DNA of 64,000 nucleotides, taken from Alkalithermobacter paradoxus (GTDB lineage Bacteria > Bacillota > Clostridia > Peptostreptococcales > Peptostreptococcaceae). The stretch spans positions 248,001-312,000 of the forward strand of contig MZGW01000003.1 in assembly GCA_002029295.1 (NCBI GenBank), read 5' to 3'. The notes beneath the pieces are model-generated. The model did no database searches. It saw only the letters and a program-made list of their open reading frames with translations, and had not been told where the DNA came from. Position 1 is the stretch's first letter, and each line of letters opens with the position of its first letter. Of this stretch, positions 1 through 9,400 are shown piece by piece. The translations under genes and the position numbers were made by a program.

Positions 1-9
1 AATACCCTC

Positions 10-750
10 CTAAAGTTTATTTATCATACTAGCAAGATACCCTGCTCCAAAGCCATTATCTATATTTACAACCGATATTCCTGATGCACAGCTGTTTAGC
101 ATAGTTAAAAGTGAAGATAATCCCTTAAAATTAGCTCCATATCCAACAGATGTTGGAACTGCTATAACAGGAACGTCAACAAGTCCACCAACAACACTAG
201 GAAGTGCTCCTTCCATTCCAGCTACTGCTATTATAACTCTAGCAGACATAATCTTTTCCATATTATTAAAAAGTCTATGTATTCCAGCAACCCCTACATC
301 ATAAATTCTTTCTACATCATTACCTAAGAATTTAGCAGTATGATAAGCTTCATCGGCAACTGGTATATCGCAAGTACCACCAGTAAGTACTAATATTTTT
401 CCCTTGCCTACATTCTGTATATTCTTATTTTCAACTTTTATAATTCTAGCAAGCTCCTCATATTGTATATTTGGATATATTTTTTTTAGATAATCATATG
501 TTTTTTTATTTATCCTAGTAACAAGTATATTGCTTCCTTTTTCCATCATCTTTTCCATTATACCTGCTATTTGCTCATCCGTTTTTCCTTCTCCATAGAT
601 AACTTCAGGATATCCATTTCTTATACTTCTGTGGTGATCTACTTTTGCATATTCTATGTCCTCAAAAGGAAGATTTCTAAGTTTTTTTAAAGCTTCGTCT
701 ATTTCTATATTCCCATTTTTTACATCTAGAAGCATTTCTTTTAAGTCCAT
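10..750 (-). CDS. larB: Nickel-pincer cofactor biosynthesis protein LarB
   Basis: LarB carboxylates and hydrolyses nicotinic acid adenine dinucleotide in the first step of making the nickel-pincer nucleotide used by lactate racemase and related enzymes. The 246-residue protein has the family layout: a helical N-terminal part and a C-terminal PurE-like domain. The GGTCDIP motif lies near residue 124 and a glycine-rich stretch (VGYGANFKG) lies near the C-terminus. The length is normal and the stop codon is inside the window. A GGAGGG ribosome site at 4-9 just after the stop shows that another minus-strand gene begins beyond the window edge; larC would be the usual partner, but that is inference. 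No lactate racemase is visible here. Confidence 0.9.
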   Translation of the reverse strand: MDLKEMLLDVKNGNIEIDEALKKLRNLPFEDIEYAKVDHHRSIRNGYPEVIYGEGKTDEQIAGIMEKMMEKGSNILVTRINKKTYDYLKKIYPNIQYEELARIIKVENKNIQNVGKGKILVLTGGTCDIPVADEAYHTAKFLGNDVERIYDVGVAGIHRLFNNMEKIMSARVIIAVAGMEGALPSVVGGLVDVPVIAVPTSVGYGANFKGLSSLLTMLNSCASGISVVNIDNGFGAGYLASMINKL

Positions 751-843
751 TTAATCACTCCTATTTATTTTATATTAACTTGATTTTATAATAATAGAAT
801 ATTTTTTGCAATTGAGTAGAAAATTTAAAATGTTGAGTTTATT

Positions 844-872
844 TTGAAATTGTTGTAGAAATATGGTATAAA
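844..872 (+). promoter_or_regulatory. Probable vegetative promoter of the arginase gene
   Basis: TTGAAA at 844-849 and TATAAA at 867-872 are separated by 17 bp and lie about 55 bp before the start codon of the arginase gene. This is a visual match to the sigma-A consensus only. Confidence 0.5.
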
Positions 873-925
873 TAAATTATACATATAGTTTTTTTAATAC
901 GACGAAATGTCTAGGAGGTATTTAT

Positions 926-1825
926 ATGGATATTAATTTAATTGGAGTTCCTATTTTTTATGGGTGTGATAAAGAAGGCCCACAGTTTGGACCTGATAAA
1001 CTTAGAGAAAAAAATATAGTAAGCGTTCTAAAAAAGCACAATCATAAGGTATACGACCTTGGAAATATTCACGTTCCTAAAGTTAGTGTAAAAGATAAGT
1101 TCTCTTACCATTCTAACATGAAATACCTAAAACCTATAGTTACTGCTAACACTAATCTTGCTCACGTAGTAAATATGTCTATAAAAAATAACAACTTCCC
1201 TCTTATAATAGGTGGGGACCATAGTATAGGTCTAGGAAGTATATCTGGAGTTAGCAGCTCTTATAAAAATATAGGAGTTATATGGTTAGATGCTCATGCT
1301 GATATTAACACTCACGAAACAAGTCCTAGCGGAAATGTTCATGGTATGCCACTTGGAGCGTCTATGGGAATAGGCCACGAAGATCTTACAAACTTATATT
1401 ATGGGGAAGCTAAGGTTCGTCCTGAAAACGTTTTTATTTTGGGCGCTAGAGATATAGACTCTGGAGAAATTGATTTAATAAAAGAAAAAAATATAAATGT
1501 ATATTCTCCAAAGGAAATTCGTGAAATAGGTATAGAAAATCTTGTTAACTCTATATTAGACAAACTTAAAGCAAATGATGTAGATGCTATTCATCTAAGC
1601 TTTGATATGGACTTTATAGATTCAAGTTATGTTCCTGGTACTGGAACTCCTGTTAGTAATGGATTTAATGTAGATGAAACAAAGCTTCTTCTTAGAAAAT
1701 TAGTTCAAACTGACATGATAAAATCTATGGATTTTGTAGAGCTTAACACTCTCCTTGATGAGGGTGATAGAACTTCAGATTTAGCTATTGAAATTTTAGA
1801 TTCAGTTTTTGAGTGCATAAAATAA
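926..1825 (+). CDS. rocF: Arginase (ureohydrolase family)
   Basis: Probable arginase, hydrolysing arginine to ornithine and urea in the cytoplasm with a binuclear manganese centre. The metal ligands are in place: GGDHS near residue 96, DAHADINTH near 122, and SFDMDFIDSSYVPGTGTP near 226. The 299-residue length is typical. A GGAGG ribosome site precedes the ATG by a normal distance. The DINTHETSPSGNVHGMP segment resembles arginase more than agmatinase, but formiminoglutamase and agmatinase share the fold, so substrate is inferred. It is a single-gene unit with its own promoter and a bidirectional terminator shared with groEL. It may feed ornithine into amino-acid fermentation. Confidence 0.87.
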   Translation: MDINLIGVPIFYGCDKEGPQFGPDKLREKNIVSVLKKHNHKVYDLGNIHVPKVSVKDKFSYHSNMKYLKPIVTANTNLAHVVNMSIKNNNFPLIIGGDHSIGLGSISGVSSSYKNIGVIWLDAHADINTHETSPSGNVHGMPLGASMGIGHEDLTNLYYGEAKVRPENVFILGARDIDSGEIDLIKEKNINVYSPKEIREIGIENLVNSILDKLKANDVDAIHLSFDMDFIDSSYVPGTGTPVSNGFNVDETKLLLRKLVQTDMIKSMDFVELNTLLDEGDRTSDLAIEILDSVFECIK

Positions 1826-1850
1826 GGAGACCATAACGGTCTCCTTTTTA
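1824..1850. terminator. Bidirectional terminator between arginase and groEL
   Basis: An 8-bp stem (AGGAGACC / GGTCTCCT, loop ATAAC) is followed by a T run on the plus strand and a shorter one on the minus strand, so it can serve both convergent genes. Confidence 0.85.
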
Positions 1851-3494
<1,644 letters not shown>

Positions 3495-3510
3495 TTATTA
3501 TATATATTAT

Positions 3511-3795
3511 CTATTCAACAACTGCTAATATATCATTTTGTCTTAATATAGTGTATTCTTGTCCTTCTAACTTAACTTCAGTTCCAGCATATTTAGAGAA
3601 TATAACTTTGTCTCCAACTTTAACTTCCATCTTGATTTCTTTTCCTTCAACAACTCCTCCTGGTCCTACTTCCACTACTTCTGCCATTTGAGGTTGTTCT
3701 TTAGCACTTCCTGGTAAAACTATACCGCTTTTAGTTTTTTCCTCTGCTTCTAACTTCTTAATAACAACTCTGTCAGCTAATGGTTTAATCTTCAT
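3511..3795 (-). CDS. groS: Co-chaperonin GroES (10 kDa)
   Basis: GroES caps the GroEL chamber. The 94-residue sequence begins [13 protein letters not shown] and contains the mobile loop ([18 protein letters not shown]) that contacts GroEL and the beta-hairpin end [20 protein letters not shown]. It is the first gene of the groESL operon. A GGAGGGG ribosome site precedes the ATG, and the CIRCE operator lies about 50 bp further upstream. Confidence 0.98.
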   Translation of the reverse strand: MKIKPLADRVVIKKLEAEEKTKSGIVLPGSAKEQPQMAEVVEVGPGGVVEGKEIKMEVKVGDKVIFSKYAGTEVKLEGQEYTILRQNDILAVVE

Positions 3796-3843
3796 TTTTA
3801 CCCCTCCTTATGTATAATCAATAATAATGTATATTCATATTTA

Positions 3844-3870
3844 TTAGCACTCTATCTTACTGAGTGCTAA
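3844..3870 (-). promoter_or_regulatory. CIRCE operator (HrcA site) of groESL
   Basis: A perfect CIRCE inverted repeat is present: TTAGCACTC, 9 bp, GAGTGCTAA. HrcA represses heat-shock operons through this element. No hrcA gene is present in the window. Confidence 0.97.
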
Positions 3871-3881
3871 CCTCACTTATA

Positions 3882-3910
3882 ATATTATAAAAAAAAAACT
3901 TACTTTGCAA
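3882..3910 (-). promoter_or_regulatory. Probable groESL promoter
   Basis: On the minus strand TTGCAA (3905-3910) and TAATAT (3882-3887) are 17 bp apart, placing the start of transcription just before or inside the CIRCE element, as in other groESL operons. Confidence 0.5.
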
Positions 3911-3979
3911 GATATTTTTTATTATTTTTTTCAGAAATTTTGTTTAATTATAAACGTAATTATAGGGACAGATTTGCCC

Positions 3980-5467
3980 CTATAATATTGGAGATAACAA
4001 CCTAGATGCTGATTCTTTTATTTTTTGAATCATAGGTCTATTTATATATTCATCTAGAGTTATTTCTTTACTATCTTCTATATCCTTTACAAAATCATCT
4101 AAAAGCTCCTTAGCTATTTGTTTATCGTATATAAATCCATTTATTTCAAAATTCAGCATAAAACTTCTCATATCCATATTAGCAGTACCTACAGAAGATA
4201 TATCATCGTCTAAAATCAATATCTTAGAGTGTAAAAATCCCTTTTGGTACAAATATACTTTGCCACCTGCTTTTAGTATATCCTTAAAGTAGGATAAAGA
4301 TGCTAAATAAACTACTTTATTATCTGGTTTTCCTGGGAATATAATCTTAACATCTACTCCACTTAAAGCAGCACTTTTGAGAGCCATAAGTATGCTTTCA
4401 TCAGGTATAAAGTAAGGGGTTTGGATATATATTCTCTTTTTAGCTTGACATATTGCAGTAAAATAAGCTTGATGTATGGCTTCCCAATCAGAATCTGGAC
4501 CGCTTGAAACTATTTGAACTATACTTTCCCCACAAAATCCTAGGCGTGGAAAGTATTTCTTATCGAATAGAAGTGTTTTGCTTGAAAAGTACCAGTCAAA
4601 TAAAAACGTTAGCTGCATCATATATACAGCTTCTCCCTCTATCTTCATATGAGTATCTCTCCAAAATCCAAATCTTTTACTTTTTCCTAAATACTCATCT
4701 CCTATATTTATTCCACCAATGTATCCTATTTTTCCATCTATTACTGTTATTTTTCTATGATTTCTATAATTTATTTTTCTATTTAAGAAAGGTAGTAGTG
4801 ATGGCAAAAAAGGATATATCTTTACCCCTTCTTTTCTCATTTCATCAAAGAAGCTCTTTTTGAACCACAATCTCCACGATCCAACATCATCGTATAGAAT
4901 TCTAACATCTATTCCCTCTTTAGCTTTCCTAACAAGGATTTCTTTTATCGTTCTTCCTATTTGAGAATCTTTTATTATATAGTATTCCATGTGAATATGA
5001 TCTTTTGCATTTTCCAAATCATTTGCAAGTTCATTAAATTTTTCTTCACCGTTTGTGAGTATTTTTATTTTGTTGTTGAGTGTAAATGGAGATCTACCCA
5101 TATTGAGCAAAAGGTTCATTATCCTTTTCTTTGCAAATGAACCTTCATCATCAAATAGCAAATTTTCTGTTATTGCATTTTTTTGTATAGCAACTAAATT
5201 TTCAAATTCTTTAATACTTTTGAATGTGTTAGAAGATTTCAGTTCTAAAAGCAGCTTTTGAGTTTTGAATATCTTCTTTTTTCTTATATTCTGGCCAAAT
5301 AGAAGATATATAATAAATCCTGAAACAGGAAATAGTATAAAGACCAAAAGCCAAGCTATTGTTTTGGCTGGATCTCTATTTTCTAGAAATATAATTATAG
5401 ATACAGATGCGACAGAAATCGTAAATATAATTCCAACTATCCACCAAAGGTAATTTAATACATCCAT
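3980..5467 (-). CDS. cls: Cardiolipin synthase
   Basis: Membrane enzyme that condenses two phosphatidylglycerols to cardiolipin. The 495-residue protein starts with two hydrophobic segments (about residues 5-28 and 38-58, with the NRDPAKTIAWLLVF linker typical of the family). It then has two phospholipase-D domains with HxK motifs: NYRNHRKITVIDG near residue 237 and HSKILILDD near 413, each followed by a GxxN-type motif. It lies 9 bp downstream of the glycosylase gene and is probably cotranscribed with it. Length and domains are normal. A GC-containing hairpin (3962-3985) overlaps the stop codon but lacks a clear T run. Confidence 0.95.
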   Translation of the reverse strand: MDVLNYLWWIVGIIFTISVASVSIIIFLENRDPAKTIAWLLVFILFPVSGFIIYLLFGQNIRKKKIFKTQKLLLELKSSNTFKSIKEFENLVAIQKNAITENLLFDDEGSFAKKRIMNLLLNMGRSPFTLNNKIKILTNGEEKFNELANDLENAKDHIHMEYYIIKDSQIGRTIKEILVRKAKEGIDVRILYDDVGSWRLWFKKSFFDEMRKEGVKIYPFLPSLLPFLNRKINYRNHRKITVIDGKIGYIGGINIGDEYLGKSKRFGFWRDTHMKIEGEAVYMMQLTFLFDWYFSSKTLLFDKKYFPRLGFCGESIVQIVSSGPDSDWEAIHQAYFTAICQAKKRIYIQTPYFIPDESILMALKSAALSGVDVKIIFPGKPDNKVVYLASLSYFKDILKAGGKVYLYQKGFLHSKILILDDDISSVGTANMDMRSFMLNFEINGFIYDKQIAKELLDDFVKDIEDSKEITLDEYINRPMIQKIKESASRLLSPIL

Positions 5468-5476
5468 ATTACCCTC

Positions 5477-6358
5477 CTATCTCTTTCTTCCTATACCCAA
5501 CTCCCTTGCATAATAAAATAAATACTGCTGAGCAAAGCCCGAAATGTCTTTGAATTTATTTATACCGTACTCTCTTATTTTATTCAAGCTCATTTCTTCA
5601 TCTAAATAAAATTCTTCCATAACTCTCTTTACCCAAACATCTACTGGAAACGTATCGTATTTTTGCATTGAAAATAGCATGATGCAGTCTGCAACTTTTG
5701 GTCCTACTCCACAAAACATCATAAGTTCACTTTTACACATATCTGTGTTTAGATTCTTTAGGTTATATATGTTTGTTTGTTTATTTTCTACTATGAAAGC
5801 AGTGTCTTTTATATATGTAGATCTATATCCTGTTCCACACTTTTCTATTTCTTCTACTGAAAGTGAATTCATCTTTTCAATAGTAGGAAATGCATAATAT
5901 TTCTTTCCTTTGTACTCTCCTATTTCTTTTCCATATAATCTAGATAAATTTTCTATAGATTTTTTTATCATAGGAATTCTGTTATTTGCTGATATTATAA
6001 ATGATATTAAAATTTCCCAAGGATCTTGATTTAGTATTCTTATTCCACTTCCAAAATTCACAGCTTTCTCAAGATATGTATCTATTTTTCTAAGTTTATC
6101 TTTTATCTTACCGTAATCTCTATGTAAATCAAAATATTCATACCATATACTATGAAATTCATTTACATTAGTATTATTAAAATATATTTTATTCTTATCT
6201 TTTTTTATATTAAGTATTCTTTCAAATGCAACTATTGTATACGACTCATCTTCTTCTTTTTCCCATCTGAAGCATTGTCCACATTCAAATATATGTTCGG
6301 GTTCAAAATGCTCTAAGTTTTCAACTACTACAGAGTTATTTTCTTCATATATATTCAT
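5477..6358 (-). CDS. ogg: 8-oxoguanine DNA glycosylase / AP lyase
   Basis: Base-excision repair enzyme of the HhH-GPD superfamily that removes 8-oxoguanine and nicks the abasic site. The start is set at the ATG beginning MNIYEENNS because an AAAGGA ribosome site precedes it; an upstream in-frame start would lack one. Visible signatures are the OGG N-terminus ECGQCFRWE, the helix-hairpin-helix GVGPKVADC that carries the catalytic lysine, and FPVDVWVKR with the catalytic aspartate. With 293 residues it matches clostridial Ogg proteins. It is read toward cls with a 9-bp gap. A 3-methyladenine glycosylase is the alternative, but the GxKVADC motif favours Ogg. Confidence 0.88.
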   Translation of the reverse strand: MNIYEENNSVVVENLEHFEPEHIFECGQCFRWEKEEDESYTIVAFERILNIKKDKNKIYFNNTNVNEFHSIWYEYFDLHRDYGKIKDKLRKIDTYLEKAVNFGSGIRILNQDPWEILISFIISANNRIPMIKKSIENLSRLYGKEIGEYKGKKYYAFPTIEKMNSLSVEEIEKCGTGYRSTYIKDTAFIVENKQTNIYNLKNLNTDMCKSELMMFCGVGPKVADCIMLFSMQKYDTFPVDVWVKRVMEEFYLDEEMSLNKIREYGINKFKDISGFAQQYLFYYARELGIGRKR

Positions 6359-6485
6359 AAAATCATTCCTTTCTAAAGCTATTATATTTAATTTACCCAA
6401 AAACTTTTATTTTAAGCTAGTGAAGGAGTTTTGTTTATTCATCTAGAATTTTTGATTTAACATACATATATATGGAGGAATTTTG

Positions 6486-7532
6486 ATGAACCTTTTAAAA
6501 CAGACAATTAATTCTATATCAAAACTTGATTATTTTCATATGGAAGAATCTAAAAAAAGACTTGATAGCCTTATAAAACCTGTAGGTAGCCTTGGTAAGC
6601 TAGAAGATATATGTATCAAACTATCAGGCATATATCAAAGTAAGTATTTTGACGTTCAAAAAAAAGCTATAATAGCTTTTGCAGCTGATCATGGAGTTTA
6701 CGAAGAAGGTGTAAGCCCTGTTCCACAAGCTATCACCAAAATTCAAATACCTAACTATGTTAAGGGAGTAAGCGGAGTAGGTGTACTTTCTAAATTTGCA
6801 GGTGCAAAGGTTGTAGCTGTAGATGTTGGTATAAACTGTGATGAAAAGTTAGAAGGAGTTTTAGATTATAAAATAAGGAAGGGAACAGATAATATGAGCA
6901 AGGGCCCTTCTATGAGTAAAGAAGAAGCGATAAAAAGTATAGAAATAGGAATAGAGATTGCTAATAATCTAATAGATGAGGGATATAAGGTTCTTGGAAT
7001 CGGAGAAATGGGAATAGGCAATACAACTCCATCTACTGCTATAATTTCTGTATTTGGAGATTTTAACCCTAAGGATATAACAGGAATGGGTTGTGGATTA
7101 GATTCAAACGGAATAGTTCATAAAGCAAATGTGATCGAAAAATCAATAAAACTTAACTGTCCAGATAAAAAAGATGCTCTAGATGTGCTATCTAAAGTTG
7201 GAGGATTTGAAATAGGTAGTATGGCTGGTGTTATACTTGCAGCAAGCTCAAGAAGAGTTCCAGTTGTTATAGATGGATTCATTTCATATGCATCTGCTTT
7301 AATTGCATATAATCTGTGTCCTTTATGTAAAGACTATATTATAGCTTCTCACTTTTCTGCTGAACCTGCTTCACAAAAAGCATTATCGCTCTTAGGGCTT
7401 GATCCTATGCTTAATATGAATATGAGATTAGGAGAAGGTTCTGGAGCAGCACTAGCTTTTAATATTATAGATGCAGCTAACTATATGTATGAAAATATGC
7501 TTACTTTTGAAGAAGCTAATATGAATATATAA
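6486..7532 (+). CDS. cobT: Nicotinate-nucleotide--dimethylbenzimidazole phosphoribosyltransferase
   Basis: CobT activates the lower base of cobalamin by transferring phosphoribose from nicotinate mononucleotide to dimethylbenzimidazole. The 348-residue protein shows the family hallmarks KPVGSLGKLEDI near residue 30, FAADHGVYEEGVSP near 63, GEMGIGNTTPSTA near 175 and the active-site end MRLGEGSGAALAF near 315. The ATG at 6486 follows GGAGGA with good spacing; a TTG lies three bases before it. It stands alone: no other cob gene and no cobalamin riboswitch were seen nearby, so it probably supports salvage or processing of the lower ligand. Confidence 0.94.
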   Translation: MNLLKQTINSISKLDYFHMEESKKRLDSLIKPVGSLGKLEDICIKLSGIYQSKYFDVQKKAIIAFAADHGVYEEGVSPVPQAITKIQIPNYVKGVSGVGVLSKFAGAKVVAVDVGINCDEKLEGVLDYKIRKGTDNMSKGPSMSKEEAIKSIEIGIEIANNLIDEGYKVLGIGEMGIGNTTPSTAIISVFGDFNPKDITGMGCGLDSNGIVHKANVIEKSIKLNCPDKKDALDVLSKVGGFEIGSMAGVILAASSRRVPVVIDGFISYASALIAYNLCPLCKDYIIASHFSAEPASQKALSLLGLDPMLNMNMRLGEGSGAALAFNIIDAANYMYENMLTFEEANMNI

Positions 7533-7554
7533 AGGGGCTAACTAGCCCCTTTTA
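7532..7554 (+). terminator. Terminator of cobT
   Basis: AAGGGGCTA and TAGCCCCTT form a strong stem with a very short loop, followed by TTTT. It sits between the convergent cobT and acetyltransferase genes and may serve both. Confidence 0.85.
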
Positions 7555-8055
7555 AAATACAGAAGTTAAACCTATTATAACTTCTTTATTTATAATATCT
7601 TCATTTATTCCAGTTATATCAAATCCGTTTTTGATTAAGAAATTTATAGCTGGATAATTCTTAGAGTCCACTTCAACATAAACACCCTTTGAATTTACAT
7701 ATCTTGCATATCCTTTAGAAGATTTTATAAGTTTTTTTCCTATATTATCTCTTCTTTTATCTTCCCTTACCCATATATTCATGATTACAGCCATTTTGTT
7801 CATTTCTTCGTATCCCATTTGTATAAAGCCTATTATTTCGCCCTGTTGCTCTATTACATTTATATGAACTTCTTTTAGATAGTTATCTTCAATATTGATA
7901 CTTAATTCTCTTTTTATAACATGTCCTATATCTTTTAAATCTAAATCAAAGGTCATTCCTGATCTTTTCAGTATATATTCTTTATCGCTTTCATAGTAGT
8001 ACTCTATATTTCTTATCAAATCATACTCATTTTGTTCTAATTTTCTTATTAGCAT
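7552..8055 (-). CDS. GNAT family N-acetyltransferase
   Basis: A 167-residue GNAT-fold acetyltransferase of unknown substrate. It has the beta-strand and acetyl-CoA loop pattern: VIEQQGEIIGFIQMG, then MNIWVREDKRRDNIGKKLIKS (motif A, with the acetyl-CoA loop degenerate as RRDNIGKKL), then VYVEVDSKNYPAINFLIKNGF (motif B). It is a monocistronic minus-strand gene. The 99-bp repeat at 8097-8195 lies just upstream of its start. Substrate cannot be named from sequence. Confidence 0.85.
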   Translation of the reverse strand: MLIRKLEQNEYDLIRNIEYYYESDKEYILKRSGMTFDLDLKDIGHVIKRELSINIEDNYLKEVHINVIEQQGEIIGFIQMGYEEMNKMAVIMNIWVREDKRRDNIGKKLIKSSKGYARYVNSKGVYVEVDSKNYPAINFLIKNGFDITGINEDIINKEVIIGLTSVF

Positions 8056-8096
8056 AATTCCACTCCTTATATAGATTTTTAATAAAAAAGTATTTT

Positions 8097-8195
8097 TTTG
8101 AAAGATTTTAAAGGTAGACTTTTTTGAAATTCATAACGGAAATTATAAATTATCCACAATTCAAAAAGTTTATAATTTCCTATTCATTATAAAAA
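8097..8195 (+). repeat. Copy 1 of a 99-bp intergenic repeat with hairpin and DnaA box
   Basis: This stretch matches 46193-46291 at 95 of 99 positions. It holds a perfect 12-bp inverted repeat (GGAAATTATAAA at 8138-8149, TTTATAATTTCC at 8169-8180). The loop contains the perfect DnaA box TTATCCACA at 8150-8158. A second complementary pair (CTTTTTTGAAATT upstream, AATTCAAAAAG in the loop) interleaves with the first, so as RNA the arms would form a pseudoknot or two competing folds. It directly abuts the cheY terminator, whose sequence also resembles the terminator beside copy 2. Confidence 0.95.
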
Positions 8196-8217
8196 AGTAG
8201 GAGCTACGCTCCTACTT
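8195..8217 (-). terminator. Terminator of the CheY-like gene
   Basis: A 10-bp perfect stem (AAGTAGGAGC / GCTCCTACTT, loop TAC) is followed by a T run on the minus strand. The cheY stop codon lies within the hairpin. Confidence 0.88.
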
Positions 8218-8560
8218 TTGCCAACGAATCTTTTAATCTGTCAGGATGTACCGGCTTTATTATAAAGTCAGTAGCTCCATTTTTTATAGCTTCTATTATT
8301 TTATCATGCTGACCTATATCAGATATCATTATAACCTTAGCATTTGTATCAATCTTAATTATTTCTTTAAGTGCCTCTATACCATTCATTTTAGGCATGG
8401 TTATATCCATAGTAACTAAATCTGGATTCAGCTCTACGTACTTCTCTACTGCTTCTTTTCCGTTACTAGCCTCTCCTACAACTTCATATCCCAACTGTCT
8501 TATATTATCAGTTAAAAAATTCCTCATAAATGTGGCGTCATCTACGATTAATACCTTCAT
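8204..8560 (-). CDS. cheY: CheY-like single-domain response regulator
   Basis: A 118-residue receiver domain with no output domain. It has the acidic pocket VDDATFMRNFL (D8, D9), the phospho-acceptor in VTMDITMPKMNG near residue 52, the conserved T/S position in VIMISDIGQ, and K near residue 103 in FIIKPVHP. This matches CheY of Firmicutes, which binds the flagellar switch, but no chemotaxis genes adjoin it, so a different partner is possible. It has its own promoter and terminator. The ribosome site GGCGGGA is weaker than that of neighbours. Confidence 0.88.
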   Translation of the reverse strand: MKVLIVDDATFMRNFLTDNIRQLGYEVVGEASNGKEAVEKYVELNPDLVTMDITMPKMNGIEALKEIIKIDTNAKVIMISDIGQHDKIIEAIKNGATDFIIKPVHPDRLKDSLAKVGA

Positions 8561-8593
8561 TGTTTCCCGCCTTTCATAGTTATTGCTAATAAC

Positions 8594-8622
8594 ATTCTAA
8601 CATGATTTTATCAAAATTTCAA
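8594..8622 (-). promoter_or_regulatory. Probable promoter of the CheY-like gene
   Basis: On the minus strand TTGAAA (8617-8622) and TAGAAT (8594-8599) are 17 bp apart, about 34 bp before the start codon. No sigma-28 motif was found here. Confidence 0.5.
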
Positions 8623-8695
8623 TGTATCTTTTAATCATGAGTACATATTTCCAGATACATTTTATAGCTTATTTTGTAGAATTAAATCTATTTTT

Positions 8696-8723
8696 TTGAT
8701 AAACTATTCTACATGATTATATT
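8696..8723 (+). promoter_or_regulatory. Probable promoter of the deoxynucleoside kinase pair
   Basis: TTGATA (8696-8701) and TATATT (8718-8723) lie 16 bp apart just ahead of the first kinase gene. Confidence 0.4.
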
Positions 8724-8740
8724 TATAGAAGGTGATTACA

Positions 8741-9400
8741 TTGAAGGAAAATGTCAGAAAAGGCATTCTAGTTTCTGTAGAGGGCCCTATAGGTGTAGGT
8801 AAAACTACACTAACTAATATATTAAGTTCTCATTTTAATGCTCATACCTTAATGGAAATTGTTGAGGAAAATCCGTTTTTATCAAATTTTTATAAGAATA
8901 TAAAAGAGTATGCTCTTCAGACAGAAACTTTCTTTTTCTTTAACAGAGTGAAGCAGTTAGAGGATATTGAAAAAGTTCTTAGGAAAGGAAATACCGTTAT
9001 TAGCGATTACAATATAATCAAAAACTTGATATTTGCTGGACTTACTTTAAACAAAAAACAATTCCACAAATACAAACAAGTTTACGATGTATTTGTAAGT
9101 GGCCTGCCTCAATCAGATATAATAGTGTATTTAACATCAGATACCGATACTCTAATGAAAAAAATTTCTCTTAGAGATAGAAGTTTTGAGAGAAAAATGG
9201 ATAGATCTTATATAGATAATTTGAGAGAGGAATATGAATATTACTTCAACGAAAGATCTATAAAACACTACTTCGGAGAAAAGACTCCAAGAATAATACG
9301 AGTTGATAACTCTAATTTAGATTTTATAAATAATGAAGAACACAGAAATATGATAATAAAACAAATACAAAAAGAGATTGATTTTTTAGGAGGAAAATAA
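8741..9400 (+). CDS. Deoxynucleoside kinase, subunit 1 (deoxyguanosine kinase-like)
   Basis: Salvage kinase that phosphorylates deoxyribonucleosides with ATP. The P-loop GPIGVGKTTL is near residue 17, the substrate-site EENPFL follows, and a lid region with LRDRSFERKMD lies near 145. The middle motif reads SDYNIIKNLIFAG where the sister protein has QDRSIYED. The TTG at 8741 is preferred as start because GGTG lies 6 bases before it; GTG at 8732 is the alternative. It overlaps the next gene by one base (TAATG), so the two are translationally coupled. Tandem kinases of this type form heterodimeric dAK/dGK in lactobacilli; which nucleoside each prefers is inferred. Confidence 0.85.
   Translation: MKENVRKGILVSVEGPIGVGKTTLTNILSSHFNAHTLMEIVEENPFLSNFYKNIKEYALQTETFFFFNRVKQLEDIEKVLRKGNTVISDYNIIKNLIFAGLTLNKKQFHKYKQVYDVFVSGLPQSDIIVYLTSDTDTLMKKISLRDRSFERKMDRSYIDNLREEYEYYFNERSIKHYFGEKTPRIIRVDNSNLDFINNEEHRNMIIKQIQKEIDFLGGK

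Noticed and set aside
3962-3985. Strong terminator after cls
   Set aside because: A 10-bp hairpin (TATAGGGGCA / TGTCCCTATA) exists, but no T run follows on the minus strand.
4504-4863. Plus-strand open frame inside cls
   Set aside because: It is antisense to the conserved phospholipase-D domain and rich in F, S and L as expected from the reverse of an A-rich gene.
6400-6485. Cobalamin riboswitch upstream of cobT
   Set aside because: The gap is under 90 bases, A+T-rich and shows no B12-box-like sequence.
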